Shown here in pieces: positions 10,973 through 20,563 of a stretch of 64,000 nt of DNA. The stretch spans positions 1 to 64,000 of the forward strand of contig JALKBU010000095.1 in the NCBI GenBank assembly GCA_023091735.1. The letters are read 5' to 3'. Below the pieces are notes generated by a model, which saw only the letters and a program-made list of their open reading frames with translations, did no database searches and was not told the origin of the DNA. The DNA comes from Trichomonas tenax. Taxonomy: Eukaryota; Parabasalia; Trichomonadida; Trichomonadidae. A program made the translations under genes and the position numbers. The first letter of the stretch is position 1; the number at the start of each line of letters is the position of its first letter.

Positions 10973-11146
10973 ATGGAAAATGTTGCTCCAAATGTATTCT
11001 TATACCGCTATAACTGCACTGATCCATTCAATTGTCCACCTTTTGAGTTCACTGCTAATCCCGGTCGTTACAAACTATCTATGATAGCTATCTTCGCGAC
11101 AAGAAAAAAGGTTATTTCCAAAATTTGCCATAAACTGAAGAATTGA
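10973..11146 (+). pseudogene. Surface-protein-like fragment
   Basis: A 57-codon ATG frame with YRYNCTDPFNCPPFEFTANPG followed by RYKLSM. The paired Cys with CPP and a 'PGRYKL' turn is the kind of segment seen at the start of domains in large trichomonad extracellular proteins. After that the sequence becomes unrelated and stops. I read it as a stranded fragment; family assignment is uncertain. Confidence 0.3.
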
Positions 11147-11441
11147 TTCTAATAATTTGCTTTGGAAGTAAATACAATTGCATGAATCTATAGCTGCATC
11201 TTTCGAACATTTTTGTAATTCTTTTGTACCGGGAATAATTGTAAAAACTGGTAAATTGCATATGAGAAAGCAAACTTTACAAGTTTTGCATCATTTAGTG
11301 ATCATTAAAATAGGCTTTGTCTCCTGATAAGTTTTGATGATTGAATACAAATTAATAATGAGGTTTTTAAAACTATTTTTGTAAAGAATCAAAAAGTGAC
11401 AGATTTTAAAGTCCGTTTTAAAATTTTAGAGGGAAAATCGG
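11147..11441. other. Upstream region of the GAF-PDE gene
   Basis: AT-rich. It contains AAAGTGACA at 11393-11401, 40 nt before the ATG at 11442. The same 9-mer lies close to the start of several other genes in this window. Confidence 0.4.
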
Positions 11442-14400
11442 ATGTTCACTCACAGATCTTCAGCAAGTGTTCCCGTTTCCACTCTAAAACCGCTCGTCAT
11501 AGAACGTCCGAAAACTGGATTTCACCAGAAAGTCAATACGCCGATGAATGAACGGAAAAACACAACAGTGTTTCAGATTTCAACAGATTCTGATTTGAGA
11601 ATTGTCCAAATGAACGAATTATTCGATATAATTGCTTACGATTCACAGCTTTATCCGTACATTCTCGTTATTGAAGCATATTTAAAAATCGCATTTTCCG
11701 CATCTAAAGTTTATTTTTGGATTTATTGCCCAGGAAGTAACGAAATATACTCAAAAACATTAAATATGTACACTTCTTGCGATGTTTTACCGGGATTTGC
11801 AATTTTAACAAATAACGTGATTCAAATTTCACAAAATTCACCGTTTTCTAAGGGATACCAATCAGATACTCGAATTTGTAACCATGGAGATATTCAGTTA
11901 TTGTTTCCAATTAAGACATTGACAAATATTCGCGGACTTATTCAAGTTATACGATCGAAAGATTCGAATATCTTCACAAACACAGATGTGCAGATAGCAC
12001 TGTTCTTCATGGAGAAGTTTGACAAGTTTTCTTACGGTATTTTCACTGAAAATTCAATTTCACAATTTTCAATGAACTTATTTACTTCTTCATCATTGGT
12101 CAAAGACCCATGCGATGTGTTGCAAAGCATATTTCAGTCATCAATTGCCGAAATTTGGCATTTCGATGCAATTCGAAATAAAATCGATGTTTACGATCCG
12201 AATATCAAAACACTGGTCCCAGTGACGGCCACAAAGATAGGCATTGTTGAGTACGCGATCATTAATAATGTTATTATTTACGAAGTTCAACCGCAATCGA
12301 ATCCAAATTATTCGGCAGAAGTTGATGGACTCTATGAAGGAGAACTGTTTGTTGTTCCTTACGTTATAACGTCCAATGAGAAATGGGCACTTGCGTTCAG
12401 AGGAGGAAACAGAAAATACAATTATATCATTGAATTGAGTGCAAAGGCTCTATTTCCATTCATCATCAAAGCAATCAACGGATATATCGAATACAAAGAT
12501 AAGAACATTCCGAGTTCTCGTTTGCATGATTTATTTAACTTCTCGATTACTGTCTCAAGTGTGACAAATGCAAAAGATTTAATTGTCGTCAGCCAGAACA
12601 TTTTGTCGCTGTTGTCTGACTGCGAGAAAGTCGTGATGTATCTTTACGATCCAAGAGAAAGAGTTATGCATGGAAAAATCACTACTTCGAATGATGAAAT
12701 GCAGGAGTTTCCTGTGGAAAGAGGCCTCTCTGGACACATCATTCAGATGGGAAAGAGAGTCAGTCTTTCGAAAATAGATAAAAACACTGAACATTGGGAT
12801 CCGGAAATTGACTGTCCAGCAAATATTGTTCCCCATGGACTCATTGGATGCCCAATTGTGAGTCCGAACGAATCAGTAATCCTTGGTTCTATCATTTTGT
12901 TAAACAGAAGTAACAGCGGAAATTTCATTTTGACAGATGAAAAAATTCTCACTGCTGCTTCAATATTCATTGGAATTGCTCTCACGAATGCCAACAAGAT
13001 CGACAAGTCCGTTAAATTCTCGAATAACCTAATGACTTTTGTTGACTCAATCAAGAACAAAAAAGCTCATGAAGGAGATTTGTTGAATCTCTTACGAAGT
13101 CTTCAGAACGTTACAAAATGGCACAGAATTACTGTTTTCACGCATAGCGAAGACACAAAGTTAACAAGAAAGAGAATGAACATCGGAAATGATCCATCAA
13201 ATTATTATGGCAGCAGATTTGCTGAAATGTGTATTTTGAAGCGTCGTTCAACCGAAAATAATTTTGAGGCGATTATGGAAATGCTGACGAAACAAGAAGC
13301 TAAGAAGATAACAAAACTTCAAACAACAACATCCATTAAAGTCTCCCAATTGTTTTCAACAGAAAAACTTCCAGAACTTGACGAAAACGTTAATTATTTG
13401 TTGATTGACATTCCGATTTATTTAAAAGAATCAATTGTTGGAGTTCTTGAAATTCTTTGTCAAGATGATATTGCGAGCCAAGAGAAGACACTTGCGGGCG
13501 TTCTGGCGCTTGCTATTGAACGAATCTTTCCATTTTTGGACTATGATGAGCTTCAACACAATCAAAGTGAAGAACGCATTATGAACCATTATATTTCCGA
13601 TTCAGAGAAAGGAAAATCGGATGTTCCTGTTAGTTTGAAACTCTCTAGTTCACAAGAAACATTTGATTTATCTTCCTTCGACACAATCAACTTAGTGAAA
13701 GTTGCATTCGATATTTTTGCAAAATCAAAAATCATGGAAAAGTTCTTTATTGCAAGTTCTGATTTATATTCGTTCCTCGTTTCCCTTAATGAAAGAAGTT
13801 CAGAGTCATATTTTCATTCTTTTGAGCAATCAATTGAAACGATGAAATGCGCAAATTATTTTCTCAACAGATGTCATATTGATGATATCAGACCGTATAA
13901 AGAGTTTGCAATGTATTTGAGCTGTCTGTTCAAATGCTTAGTTGTCGAACCTGAAACTAACGCTCAAATTGAACTTGAAATCTCTTCTGCAGCTTCATAT
14001 AAGAACGCGTTAATCAAAGGCTTCAAAATATTGTCAAACTCAGATATCATTAAAAATATTCCCAAAAATGATCTAAGGATTATATATTCTTATCTCACGC
14101 GATTTGTTATAGGATATTCAATGTCCGGCCATGCCAAAGAAATGGCCAAAATTACAGAGTTCTTGAAAAGCGGAGAATGGGATCCTGATGATAACGATGA
14201 ACATCAGGATGCATTATTGCTTCATTTACTTAGGGCTACAGATTTATCAACAGTTGCAAAATCACACATCAATCATTCTCTTGATCTTGTGAGAAGATGC
14301 ATTGTTGAAGGACTTCCTGATATGAAGATTAAAGATGCTAAGGCAAGTCTCACTTATTCTTTATCATCGATATATTCCGTTTTCAATGTTCTTTCAATGG

Positions 14401-14474
14401 CTGTGCCGCATTTACATCAGGATGTTGCTCTAATCATTAACGATATGGAAAAGCTTAAGAACTCAAAAGTATAA
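11442..14474 (+). CDS. Multi-GAF protein with a degenerate cyclic-nucleotide phosphodiesterase domain
   Basis: A 1010-residue intact protein. The N-terminal 690 residues form about four GAF-like units (roughly 60-200, 210-345, 375-515 and 545-690). The third is clearest, with CEKVVMYLYDPRERVM, FPVERGLSGHIIQMGKRV and GLIGCPIVSPN. Residues about 745-1005 follow the class I PDE fold order. FHSFEQS at 791-797 stands where HNWRHA is expected, LFKCLVV at 829-835 where LCHDLDH is expected, and ATDLSTVAK at 932-940 for ACDLSAVTK. The first His (H792) and last Asp (D934) remain. The metal-binding second His is Gln796 and the HD pair is Lys831-Cys832. Active homologues hydrolyse cAMP or cGMP; this one probably binds ligands through GAF domains without catalysis. 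Confidence 0.85.
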   Translation: MFTHRSSASVPVSTLKPLVIERPKTGFHQKVNTPMNERKNTTVFQISTDSDLRIVQMNELFDIIAYDSQLYPYILVIEAYLKIAFSASKVYFWIYCPGSNEIYSKTLNMYTSCDVLPGFAILTNNVIQISQNSPFSKGYQSDTRICNHGDIQLLFPIKTLTNIRGLIQVIRSKDSNIFTNTDVQIALFFMEKFDKFSYGIFTENSISQFSMNLFTSSSLVKDPCDVLQSIFQSSIAEIWHFDAIRNKIDVYDPNIKTLVPVTATKIGIVEYAIINNVIIYEVQPQSNPNYSAEVDGLYEGELFVVPYVITSNEKWALAFRGGNRKYNYIIELSAKALFPFIIKAINGYIEYKDKNIPSSRLHDLFNFSITVSSVTNAKDLIVVSQNILSLLSDCEKVVMYLYDPRERVMHGKITTSNDEMQEFPVERGLSGHIIQMGKRVSLSKIDKNTEHWDPEIDCPANIVPHGLIGCPIVSPNESVILGSIILLNRSNSGNFILTDEKILTAASIFIGIALTNANKIDKSVKFSNNLMTFVDSIKNKKAHEGDLLNLLRSLQNVTKWHRITVFTHSEDTKLTRKRMNIGNDPSNYYGSRFAEMCILKRRSTENNFEAIMEMLTKQEAKKITKLQTTTSIKVSQLFSTEKLPELDENVNYLLIDIPIYLKESIVGVLEILCQDDIASQEKTLAGVLALAIERIFPFLDYDELQHNQSEERIMNHYISDSEKGKSDVPVSLKLSSSQETFDLSSFDTINLVKVAFDIFAKSKIMEKFFIASSDLYSFLVSLNERSSESYFHSFEQSIETMKCANYFLNRCHIDDIRPYKEFAMYLSCLFKCLVVEPETNAQIELEISSAASYKNALIKGFKILSNSDIIKNIPKNDLRIIYSYLTRFVIGYSMSGHAKEMAKITEFLKSGEWDPDDNDEHQDALLLHLLRATDLSTVAKSHINHSLDLVRRCIVEGLPDMKIKDAKASLTYSLSSIYSVFNVLSMAVPHLHQDVALIINDMEKLKNSKV

Positions 14475-14841
14475 TAAAATTTTGTTTGTATTTATCTTTA
14501 AATTGTTATATTTTATAAGAAGAAATATATCAAGAATGAATGAAAAGCGAATATTAATTTAAGAGTAACTAAAAGTAATTAAAATTTTGATATAAGATAA
14601 CTTTCGAATTTGGAAAAAATGTAACTTTCCAAATTCGTTGACATATTTTTCCAAATCCTTCAGAGTTGGTTAAAGTATCGAATCACCTGAATCAGAACCT
14701 CTTTCTTTCTAAAATGTTAATTGCGATTTTTTTGACATGTAAATTGTTGGAAGATGTCGTGTAGATCAGATTAATTCAACCTTATTTATCCCCCTGAATA
14801 AGAAAAATAAAAAGGGGAATCGCCCAAAACACGTTGAAAAT
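14475..14841. other. Intergenic between GAF-PDE and WD-like genes
   Basis: AT-rich spacer of 367 bp between two co-directional genes. It contains the TGACATGTAAA motif at 14733-14743 and a short imperfect inverted repeat around 14606-14637 (CGAATTTGGAAA and TTTCCAAATTCG). Nothing else was seen. Confidence 0.45.
14733..14743 (+). promoter_or_regulatory. TGACATGTAAA motif
   Basis: Exact copy of the recurrent 11-mer in gene-sense orientation, 98 nt upstream of the ATG at 14842. Confidence 0.45.
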
Positions 14842-15720
14842 ATGGAAATCGGCGAGATTGTCACAGAACTCGCAGCTTTCCGTGGCGTTTCTTCTCTCTG
14901 CGCCTTCGGCTGTGAAACAGGCCGTGTAGGCGTTTTTGACGCAGAAAACTGCCGAATTGTGTACGATTATAAATATAAAGCGCCAATAAACGGATTGGCA
15001 ACAGATGACGAGAAAAATATGTATTTCACTGATGCAAAGGACCTCTACAGACACGATATTCGCGATTCTGACCAACCAAGAAAAATTTACACTGCGGAGT
15101 CTGAAATATTAAGCTTTGACTTCTTTGATGACCAAATTACGATCTCCACATCGAAGGAAGGAATAATTCTCAACGATACAAGAGTTTTAAAGCATCCTTA
15201 CAAACAAGATCCGAATTCGTCGATGCCTGTTTGCAATATTCATATAATTGATAGAGAAAACATTATTTCTGCTTATGTTGATGGAACTCTCATCATATGG
15301 AACAGAAATTCTGAAGAAAAGAAGGAATTAGAAATCAATCCTTTGACAAAAATCCGAAAAATGCATCCCATTGGCATCGCCTCCTATAATGATTACATTG
15401 CAATTGGTTATCAGTCAGGTATTTCAATTTATCAAAATCAACAATTAATTGAACACACAGATGGAGGACAGAAAGCACTTCTAAAATGCATGGTTTACGC
15501 TCCATGCTTCGAAGCAGAGTTCATTTCATTCTTAACAGAAGATAGCGTTATTTATCCATATAACTTAGAGAAACACGCCTGTGCACCATCGAAATCATTT
15601 ACTGGAACTGAGATAACAAAGATTTCAGCAAATTACTTAATGCTTTGCGCATTAGATAACGAAGAAGAAGGAAGAATTGCTGTTATGATGCCAGAAGACT
15701 TCAGTGATGAATTCTTCTGA
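14842..15720 (+). CDS. WD40-like beta-propeller protein
   Basis: A 292-residue intact protein with repeated short beta-strand patterns typical of a divergent WD propeller: CAFGCETGRVGVFDAENC, FTDAKDLYRHDIRDS, ISAYVDGTLIIWNR and IAIGYQSGISIYQN. Strict WD dipeptides are mostly missing (only IIWN is close), but spacing and composition fit a seven-blade propeller. Such proteins act as scaffolds. The partner or pathway cannot be told from sequence. The acidic C-terminus (EDFSDEFF) is notable. It lies 367 bp downstream of the GAF-PDE gene on the same strand, and no functional link is evident. Confidence 0.75.
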   Translation: MEIGEIVTELAAFRGVSSLCAFGCETGRVGVFDAENCRIVYDYKYKAPINGLATDDEKNMYFTDAKDLYRHDIRDSDQPRKIYTAESEILSFDFFDDQITISTSKEGIILNDTRVLKHPYKQDPNSSMPVCNIHIIDRENIISAYVDGTLIIWNRNSEEKKELEINPLTKIRKMHPIGIASYNDYIAIGYQSGISIYQNQQLIEHTDGGQKALLKCMVYAPCFEAEFISFLTEDSVIYPYNLEKHACAPSKSFTGTEITKISANYLMLCALDNEEEGRIAVMMPEDFSDEFF

Positions 15721-16283
15721 GCTGCGATATATAAAGTGTTTGTTTATATATAAATGTTTCCTTATCTGAAATTTGCAAATTCATTCAAGAATTCGATCTT
15801 CTATCGCTATGAAATTGACTTAATTTTTCAATGACTGTTATTTTCTGAAGTTAGAATATGAAATATTAATCTTGAATCAATAAAAAGAAATCGTCAGGGA
15901 AGATCGAGGAAATATAACTAAAATATTAAAGTATACCTTGATTACTTTCTATGTTCAAAATATGAAAGGCTGAAATCAAAATAAAATTATCAAAAATTCA
16001 AAAAACAGTAAAATTGCTCAATTCTTTGGATATATGCATAATAGGTAATATATAATATAGTAATAGACTTTGAATTTTCAAAAATACGTTAAATCAATAA
16101 AAACGATAGAAGAAAATAAATTATCACTAAAATAAGATAAATAATGTTCTCAATTGCAAAACAACATTATGGATTTAGAGTGAGATTCTCACTATGAGAA
16201 TCATCAACATATGCTAAAAATTTATGTATGAAATTATTGGATTTTTAGTGTTTCTGTAGTATGAAAAGTCTTTTTACTCTTTA
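15721..16283. other. AT-rich intergenic
   Basis: No gene seen in either strand; simple AT-rich sequence up to the left terminal repeat of the 16284-18075 element. Confidence 0.45.
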
Positions 16284-16533
16284 AGGGTCCGCTATGGCTA
16301 AATATAGACTCTCAAAATATTCTATGAGATTGTCTAAAAAACGTATTTCCCACAATTTGATGCTTTTCAAGATAGAGAGATCTAGATTAACAATGATATT
16401 CGATTCTTACCACATAGCATATTAGAGGAGATTAATTAATATCGCTCGCTTAAAAATCAATCAAAACTTAAAATTCATGGACTTTGAAAAGGAAATGTGA
16501 TTTTTTCAAAACACAAGTGATATGAAAATCAGT

Positions 16534-17267
16534 AAGTGCTGGACAAATCCAACTAACGTGTTTTGTAAAGTGTCAGATTTGTCAGAAATAGAGTTGGTGA
16601 ACAGCTTACAAAAAGTGTCATTTTGCAATGGGTCATCTAGACAGAGCTTCGAAAGTGCGTGAAGGCATGCACGGCCTTCACGATACTTAGATGTTATACT
16701 TGGTGTCCCAGTGCATGATTCGCAGTCTTCGACACTGGCGGTGCCACTGAGGTCTGCGCGAAACTACTCTTCAAGCTCTAAGCATGATTCGCAGTCTTCG
16801 ATGTTGTGATTGATCGACGACCCACAAGCCAAGCCTGCGTCGACACTGGCGGTGCCACTGAGGTCTGCACGACACTACTCTTTAGGCACCAAGCCTGAGT
16901 CTCCCTTATCGAAAAAATCTTTCTTTTAATTTTATTCCACCATCTTATTTTGTCTCTGATTATTTTAAACATAATTTCTTTATTTCACATTATTAGAATC
17001 CCTAATTTATTTTTATTTTCACTTTTTGATTTTAAATTTATTTTAAACAGTAAGTTATTCAAATTTTGAATGATAATTACATTTATACTAGCAATAAGTA
17101 ATCTCTTTCCAAATTTATAACCTCTCTAATATTTCAATTTGCCCATATTTTTAAACATTCAGTAATTTTTTCCTTTTTTTTTTGTTTTTGTTAAATGCAA
17201 ACTGGCTCTCGAGTTCTGACAAATCCGACACTTTACAAAACACGTTAGTTGGATTTGTCCAGCACTC
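16534..17267. mobile_element. Mutator-like non-autonomous element (MITE) with 53-bp TIRs
   Basis: Terminal inverted repeats at 16535-16587 and 17214-17266 match at 52 of 53 positions (AGTGCTGGACAAATCCAACT and onward). Both ends are flanked by the same direct repeat GAAAATCAGTA (16524-16534 and 17268-17278), a target-site duplication of 10-11 bp. Long TIRs and 9-11 bp duplications are the signature of Mutator-like elements, which are known from trichomonads. No transposase is encoded. The left half is GC-rich with internal repeats and the right half is very AT-rich. Open frames inside (for example 16778-16972, minus strand) follow the repeats and are not credible genes. Confidence 0.85.
16714..16868 (+). 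repeat. Internal direct repeats of the MITE
   Basis: CATGATTCGCAGTCTTCGA occurs at 16714-16732 and 16783-16801. A 28-bp unit starting CGACACTGGCGGTGCCACTG occurs at 16730-16757 and, nearly identical downstream, at 16841-16868. A hairpin CGTGAAGGC-ATGCACG-GCCTTCACG lies just before, at about 16657-16681. These subterminal repeats are typical of transposase-binding regions in Mutator-like elements, but that role is inference. Confidence 0.75.
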
Positions 17268-18133
17268 GAAAATCAGTATTTTGGTAATAAATTTGCAAAA
17301 TACTAACAGGGGAAAAAAATTTAAAAAAATTCAGCAAAATTTGCATATTTCTCGATTTGAAGGTATAATTTGCATTATTTGTAGTACTGAGATCGCTGCA
17401 ATGCCAAAATAAATTGAAAATACATGTTTTTGAAGATGATCTCACACAAATATGAATTTCACAACAAAATATTGATATATGAATATTAAGCATAAAAATA
17501 AATTAATTATTACTCAAAAATTCCTCGATTTTTGAAAAACATATGAAAACTTTATGACATTTACACGAAATAACGTAAGGGGAGACAGTTATGCTATCAA
17601 TTCACGTAGACGAAAACCTAGAACCAATGTAGAGCTATCCATAAATTTAGGTGTAATAATTAGTGTTATTTATGGATACCAAAGCACCTAATTGAAATAA
17701 CATAGCTATCATAGGCTATAGTAACTGTTTAATGCATCAAACAAATTGAACGCGAAGAAACAGCAGAATTTCATTGTGATTTGCTTGTTTATTTTACTAC
17801 TTTACAATTATCAGCATATTTTTAGCATGTATATATTCAAGTGTCTATTAAAATGGTAAATGGTCTCACCTTTTCCCGCTGATTATTAATATTATAATTA
17901 AAAAGTTGAAATTGAGCTGCGATACTCCAAGCAATTAATCCTTAGCATGAGAGAAAACAAAATCAAGAAGGTTGTTTTTTTTTAATAATTTTTAAACATT
18001 TTCTTGTACATAAATAATTAAAAATAGACCAAAAAAGTGAACGACGATACAGGAAGTTTGGCAATAGCGGACCCTTAAAATCTTCTGACAATTTTGTATT
18101 TACGATCAAAAACTGGCAGTCATCAATAAAATA

Positions 18134-20305
18134 ATGTCGCATTCGCACAATTTTTTTGTTGATGAAACAGATTTCCAACGGAGATTCGTTGAGGATTTCC
18201 TCCCCTGCTTCGCTCTTCTTCGAAATTCGGATTTGACCATTCCTCCATGGTTGGAGCCAAATTTTTGGGATAACTGCAGAAATATCGACTTTTCGCGAAT
18301 GGTCGTCGTAGAAATATTCGATTATATCATCAAAATTGCCAAAAAAACGCTCGGTTCGAAGTCAAACACACCCCCGCCCGAAATCGAAAACGCATTGTTC
18401 GGACTGCTTCACTTATTGACGACATTTAGAATACCATTCGATAAAACAGCCTGGAATGATTACTACCAGAAGCTTATCGTCCTACCTTACCCAATCGTTT
18501 CCTACATTTTGATTCATATCAACAGATATTGCATCACACAGGACTATAATCTAAAGACGATCCTCGATAATATCACCTCTAAGTACGATTACTCTGCTTT
18601 GAAGCAAACTGTTCCGTTATTTAATTTCGTTGGTCTGATTCGATCTCTGAATTCTGACCCAGAAATAGAAAAATCATTCTTCAGTGCACTAAAATCGCGT
18701 TTGGAGAGCATCACAGGAATGCAGGACACTTTAGTCCTTTTACACATCATAGAAGTGATTATAACGATTTGTCCTTCTCTAAACAGGGATTTTCTGCTTG
18801 AATTGAGTGAGAAAATCTCATCAGCATTCATCCTTCCATTGCCAGCTTCGTCAAAAGCTTATGAAATTCAGAAAAATATACAAAAGACCCTTCAACATCC
18901 GGGATTTACCTATTATAGGATACTGAAGACACTCGGGTCAATGAATGAAGCCACTGAAGCTGTCGTTCCGTTCTGTTATGATGTGCAATACCTTTTATTG
19001 CCAACTTTTCTCCACACAAGGCAGAATTGCTATCACGCGCTCCACAAAGCGTTCATAAACTTCGGAAATTACTACTTAGTCACAAAATTCAATGACAAAT
19101 CACGCCCACCCAAAGATGTTTTGAATTTGCTCGAAAATCTCGATTTTGATGAGGAATCGGATGAAGCGCTCATCGAAAAGTGCAACATTACAAAGAACCC
19201 AGAGCCAGTTGAAGAATTCGACATTAATTTGCTTCAACCAGTCCCAATTCAAATTTCTCAGAAGAAATATTCAACGATGCCGTTCAATATCCAACAGACA
19301 GATAAATTCGTCGATAACACCGAATGTTTTATGTCTGTCATCCCAATGAGATTCGTCAACGATATCTTCACTCCTATTGTCAATTGGGCAAAGAAACGCG
19401 CATCGGACGAAATCTTTGACTATAAGATTATGGCATCCGGTGGTGCTGTCTTCATGTCTCATTTATTGCTTGGTTTAATCCAAGCGATGTTTAAGTACAA
19501 GACAGAGGTCGCTAAAATGGTTTTCTCCGTCTTCTTGGTCCAGATTGACCAGAATGAGTATGCTCCACTTCCAGAGTACATTGCAGCAAATGATGAAATC
19601 TATGCCAGATTCCTTCATAACACTTTTTCTGTCTGCTACAGAATTGCGCCAACATTAAATCCGATTTCACAAACATGCTTCCCACTCATCAACTTCGAGA
19701 AGCCCGCATCGCCAAATGTATGGTTCTCCAATCCTTCTCCTTCAGCAATGATGCAAATGGCGATGCAGCAATACATCTTCTTTGCCCAAAACATGCTCAC
19801 ATGCTATGTTTGGAAGGCCGTCATCCAGTTCGATGCGAAGAGCGTCACTGTTCCATTCATCACATCTCTCCACATCGGACATCAGTTCTCCAGAGGCAGG
19901 TTCGTTGATCCAGATATGGAGAAGAAGATCAAGACAAAGAAAGTTCAGATCTCATATGATAGTGTTCCTGTTTCTCCATTCGAAATCACATCTGTTGCCC
20001 TGTGGAACTGCGATGCGAAGTTGAACATCAGGCCAAGCGATCCTTCACTCATCATGGAGGTAATCAGCGACACATCGAATGCCGATATCGACAACTTCAG
20101 AGAGCAGCTTGGAGGACAGATTACACGTACTCCTGTTAAGCAGTTCTACATCAGTGCTGTCGAGAAGTCACCATGCACATTCACTGTGTTCATCGATGGC
20201 AATGTTTTCGAGAAAGTCCGCTCTGTCACAGTCCTCACGATGGAAGATATCGCTCCAGGTTCACACATGACAATCAACATTCCAACATTCCTTCCTATTG
20301 AGTAA
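18134..20305 (+). CDS. Large helical protein, function unknown
   Basis: A 723-residue intact protein starting MSHSHNFFVDETDFQRRFVE. The first about 380 residues are alpha-helical in the style of an ARM/HEAT-type scaffold (ALFGLLHLLTTFRIPFDKTA, LVLLHIIEVIITICPSLN). The C-terminal part has more beta-like sequence (FITSLHIGHQFSRGRF, IRPSDPSLIMEVISD, CTFTVFIDGNVFEKV). No known domain or catalytic motif was recognised. Codon use and length look like a conserved housekeeping gene. It converges on the actin-related gene with a 258-bp spacer. The start lies 58 bp beyond a transposon-like end, so its promoter region may have been altered. Confidence 0.75.
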   Translation: MSHSHNFFVDETDFQRRFVEDFLPCFALLRNSDLTIPPWLEPNFWDNCRNIDFSRMVVVEIFDYIIKIAKKTLGSKSNTPPPEIENALFGLLHLLTTFRIPFDKTAWNDYYQKLIVLPYPIVSYILIHINRYCITQDYNLKTILDNITSKYDYSALKQTVPLFNFVGLIRSLNSDPEIEKSFFSALKSRLESITGMQDTLVLLHIIEVIITICPSLNRDFLLELSEKISSAFILPLPASSKAYEIQKNIQKTLQHPGFTYYRILKTLGSMNEATEAVVPFCYDVQYLLLPTFLHTRQNCYHALHKAFINFGNYYLVTKFNDKSRPPKDVLNLLENLDFDEESDEALIEKCNITKNPEPVEEFDINLLQPVPIQISQKKYSTMPFNIQQTDKFVDNTECFMSVIPMRFVNDIFTPIVNWAKKRASDEIFDYKIMASGGAVFMSHLLLGLIQAMFKYKTEVAKMVFSVFLVQIDQNEYAPLPEYIAANDEIYARFLHNTFSVCYRIAPTLNPISQTCFPLINFEKPASPNVWFSNPSPSAMMQMAMQQYIFFAQNMLTCYVWKAVIQFDAKSVTVPFITSLHIGHQFSRGRFVDPDMEKKIKTKKVQISYDSVPVSPFEITSVALWNCDAKLNIRPSDPSLIMEVISDTSNADIDNFREQLGGQITRTPVKQFYISAVEKSPCTFTVFIDGNVFEKVRSVTVLTMEDIAPGSHMTINIPTFLPIE

Positions 20306-20563
20306 TTTTTTTGAATTTGTCTAACCATTGTTAATAAATATTCTTTTTGTATGAAATCGAAATCATATCAATCCAACTTATATAACAAGAACCTAAGAAT
20401 TATATCTGATAATGAACAATTTAGAAATTTCAAATTTGATTTTGAATTCAACATCAATATTGCTCAATCATATAAACTTACTTCCTTAGTACATGCAAAG
20501 CTGTTTTAAACATCTTGATTAACAGGAAAACTGATAATCAAAGCCGAATATACAGTTAGTTTA

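Larger units (their letters stand above)
16284..18075. mobile_element. Mariner-like repeat pair enclosing a nested MITE
   Basis: AGGGTCCGCTAT at 16284 recurs in inverse orientation ending at 18075. The inverted match covers 22 positions (16281-16302 and 18057-18078) with about three mismatches. Each end is bordered by TA, the target duplication of Tc1/mariner elements. The interior has no transposase frame. Removing the 734-bp insert at 16534-17267 and one copy of its target duplication leaves about 1.05 kb, the size of a degraded or deleted mariner. It ends 58 bp upstream of the ATG at 18134. The TIR is short, so this call is less firm than the nested element. Confidence 0.5.

Noticed and set aside
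16778..17493. Several short ORFs within and beside the MITE
   Set aside because: They follow internal repeats or AT-rich tracts, overlap one another on opposite strands, and show no protein-like composition.
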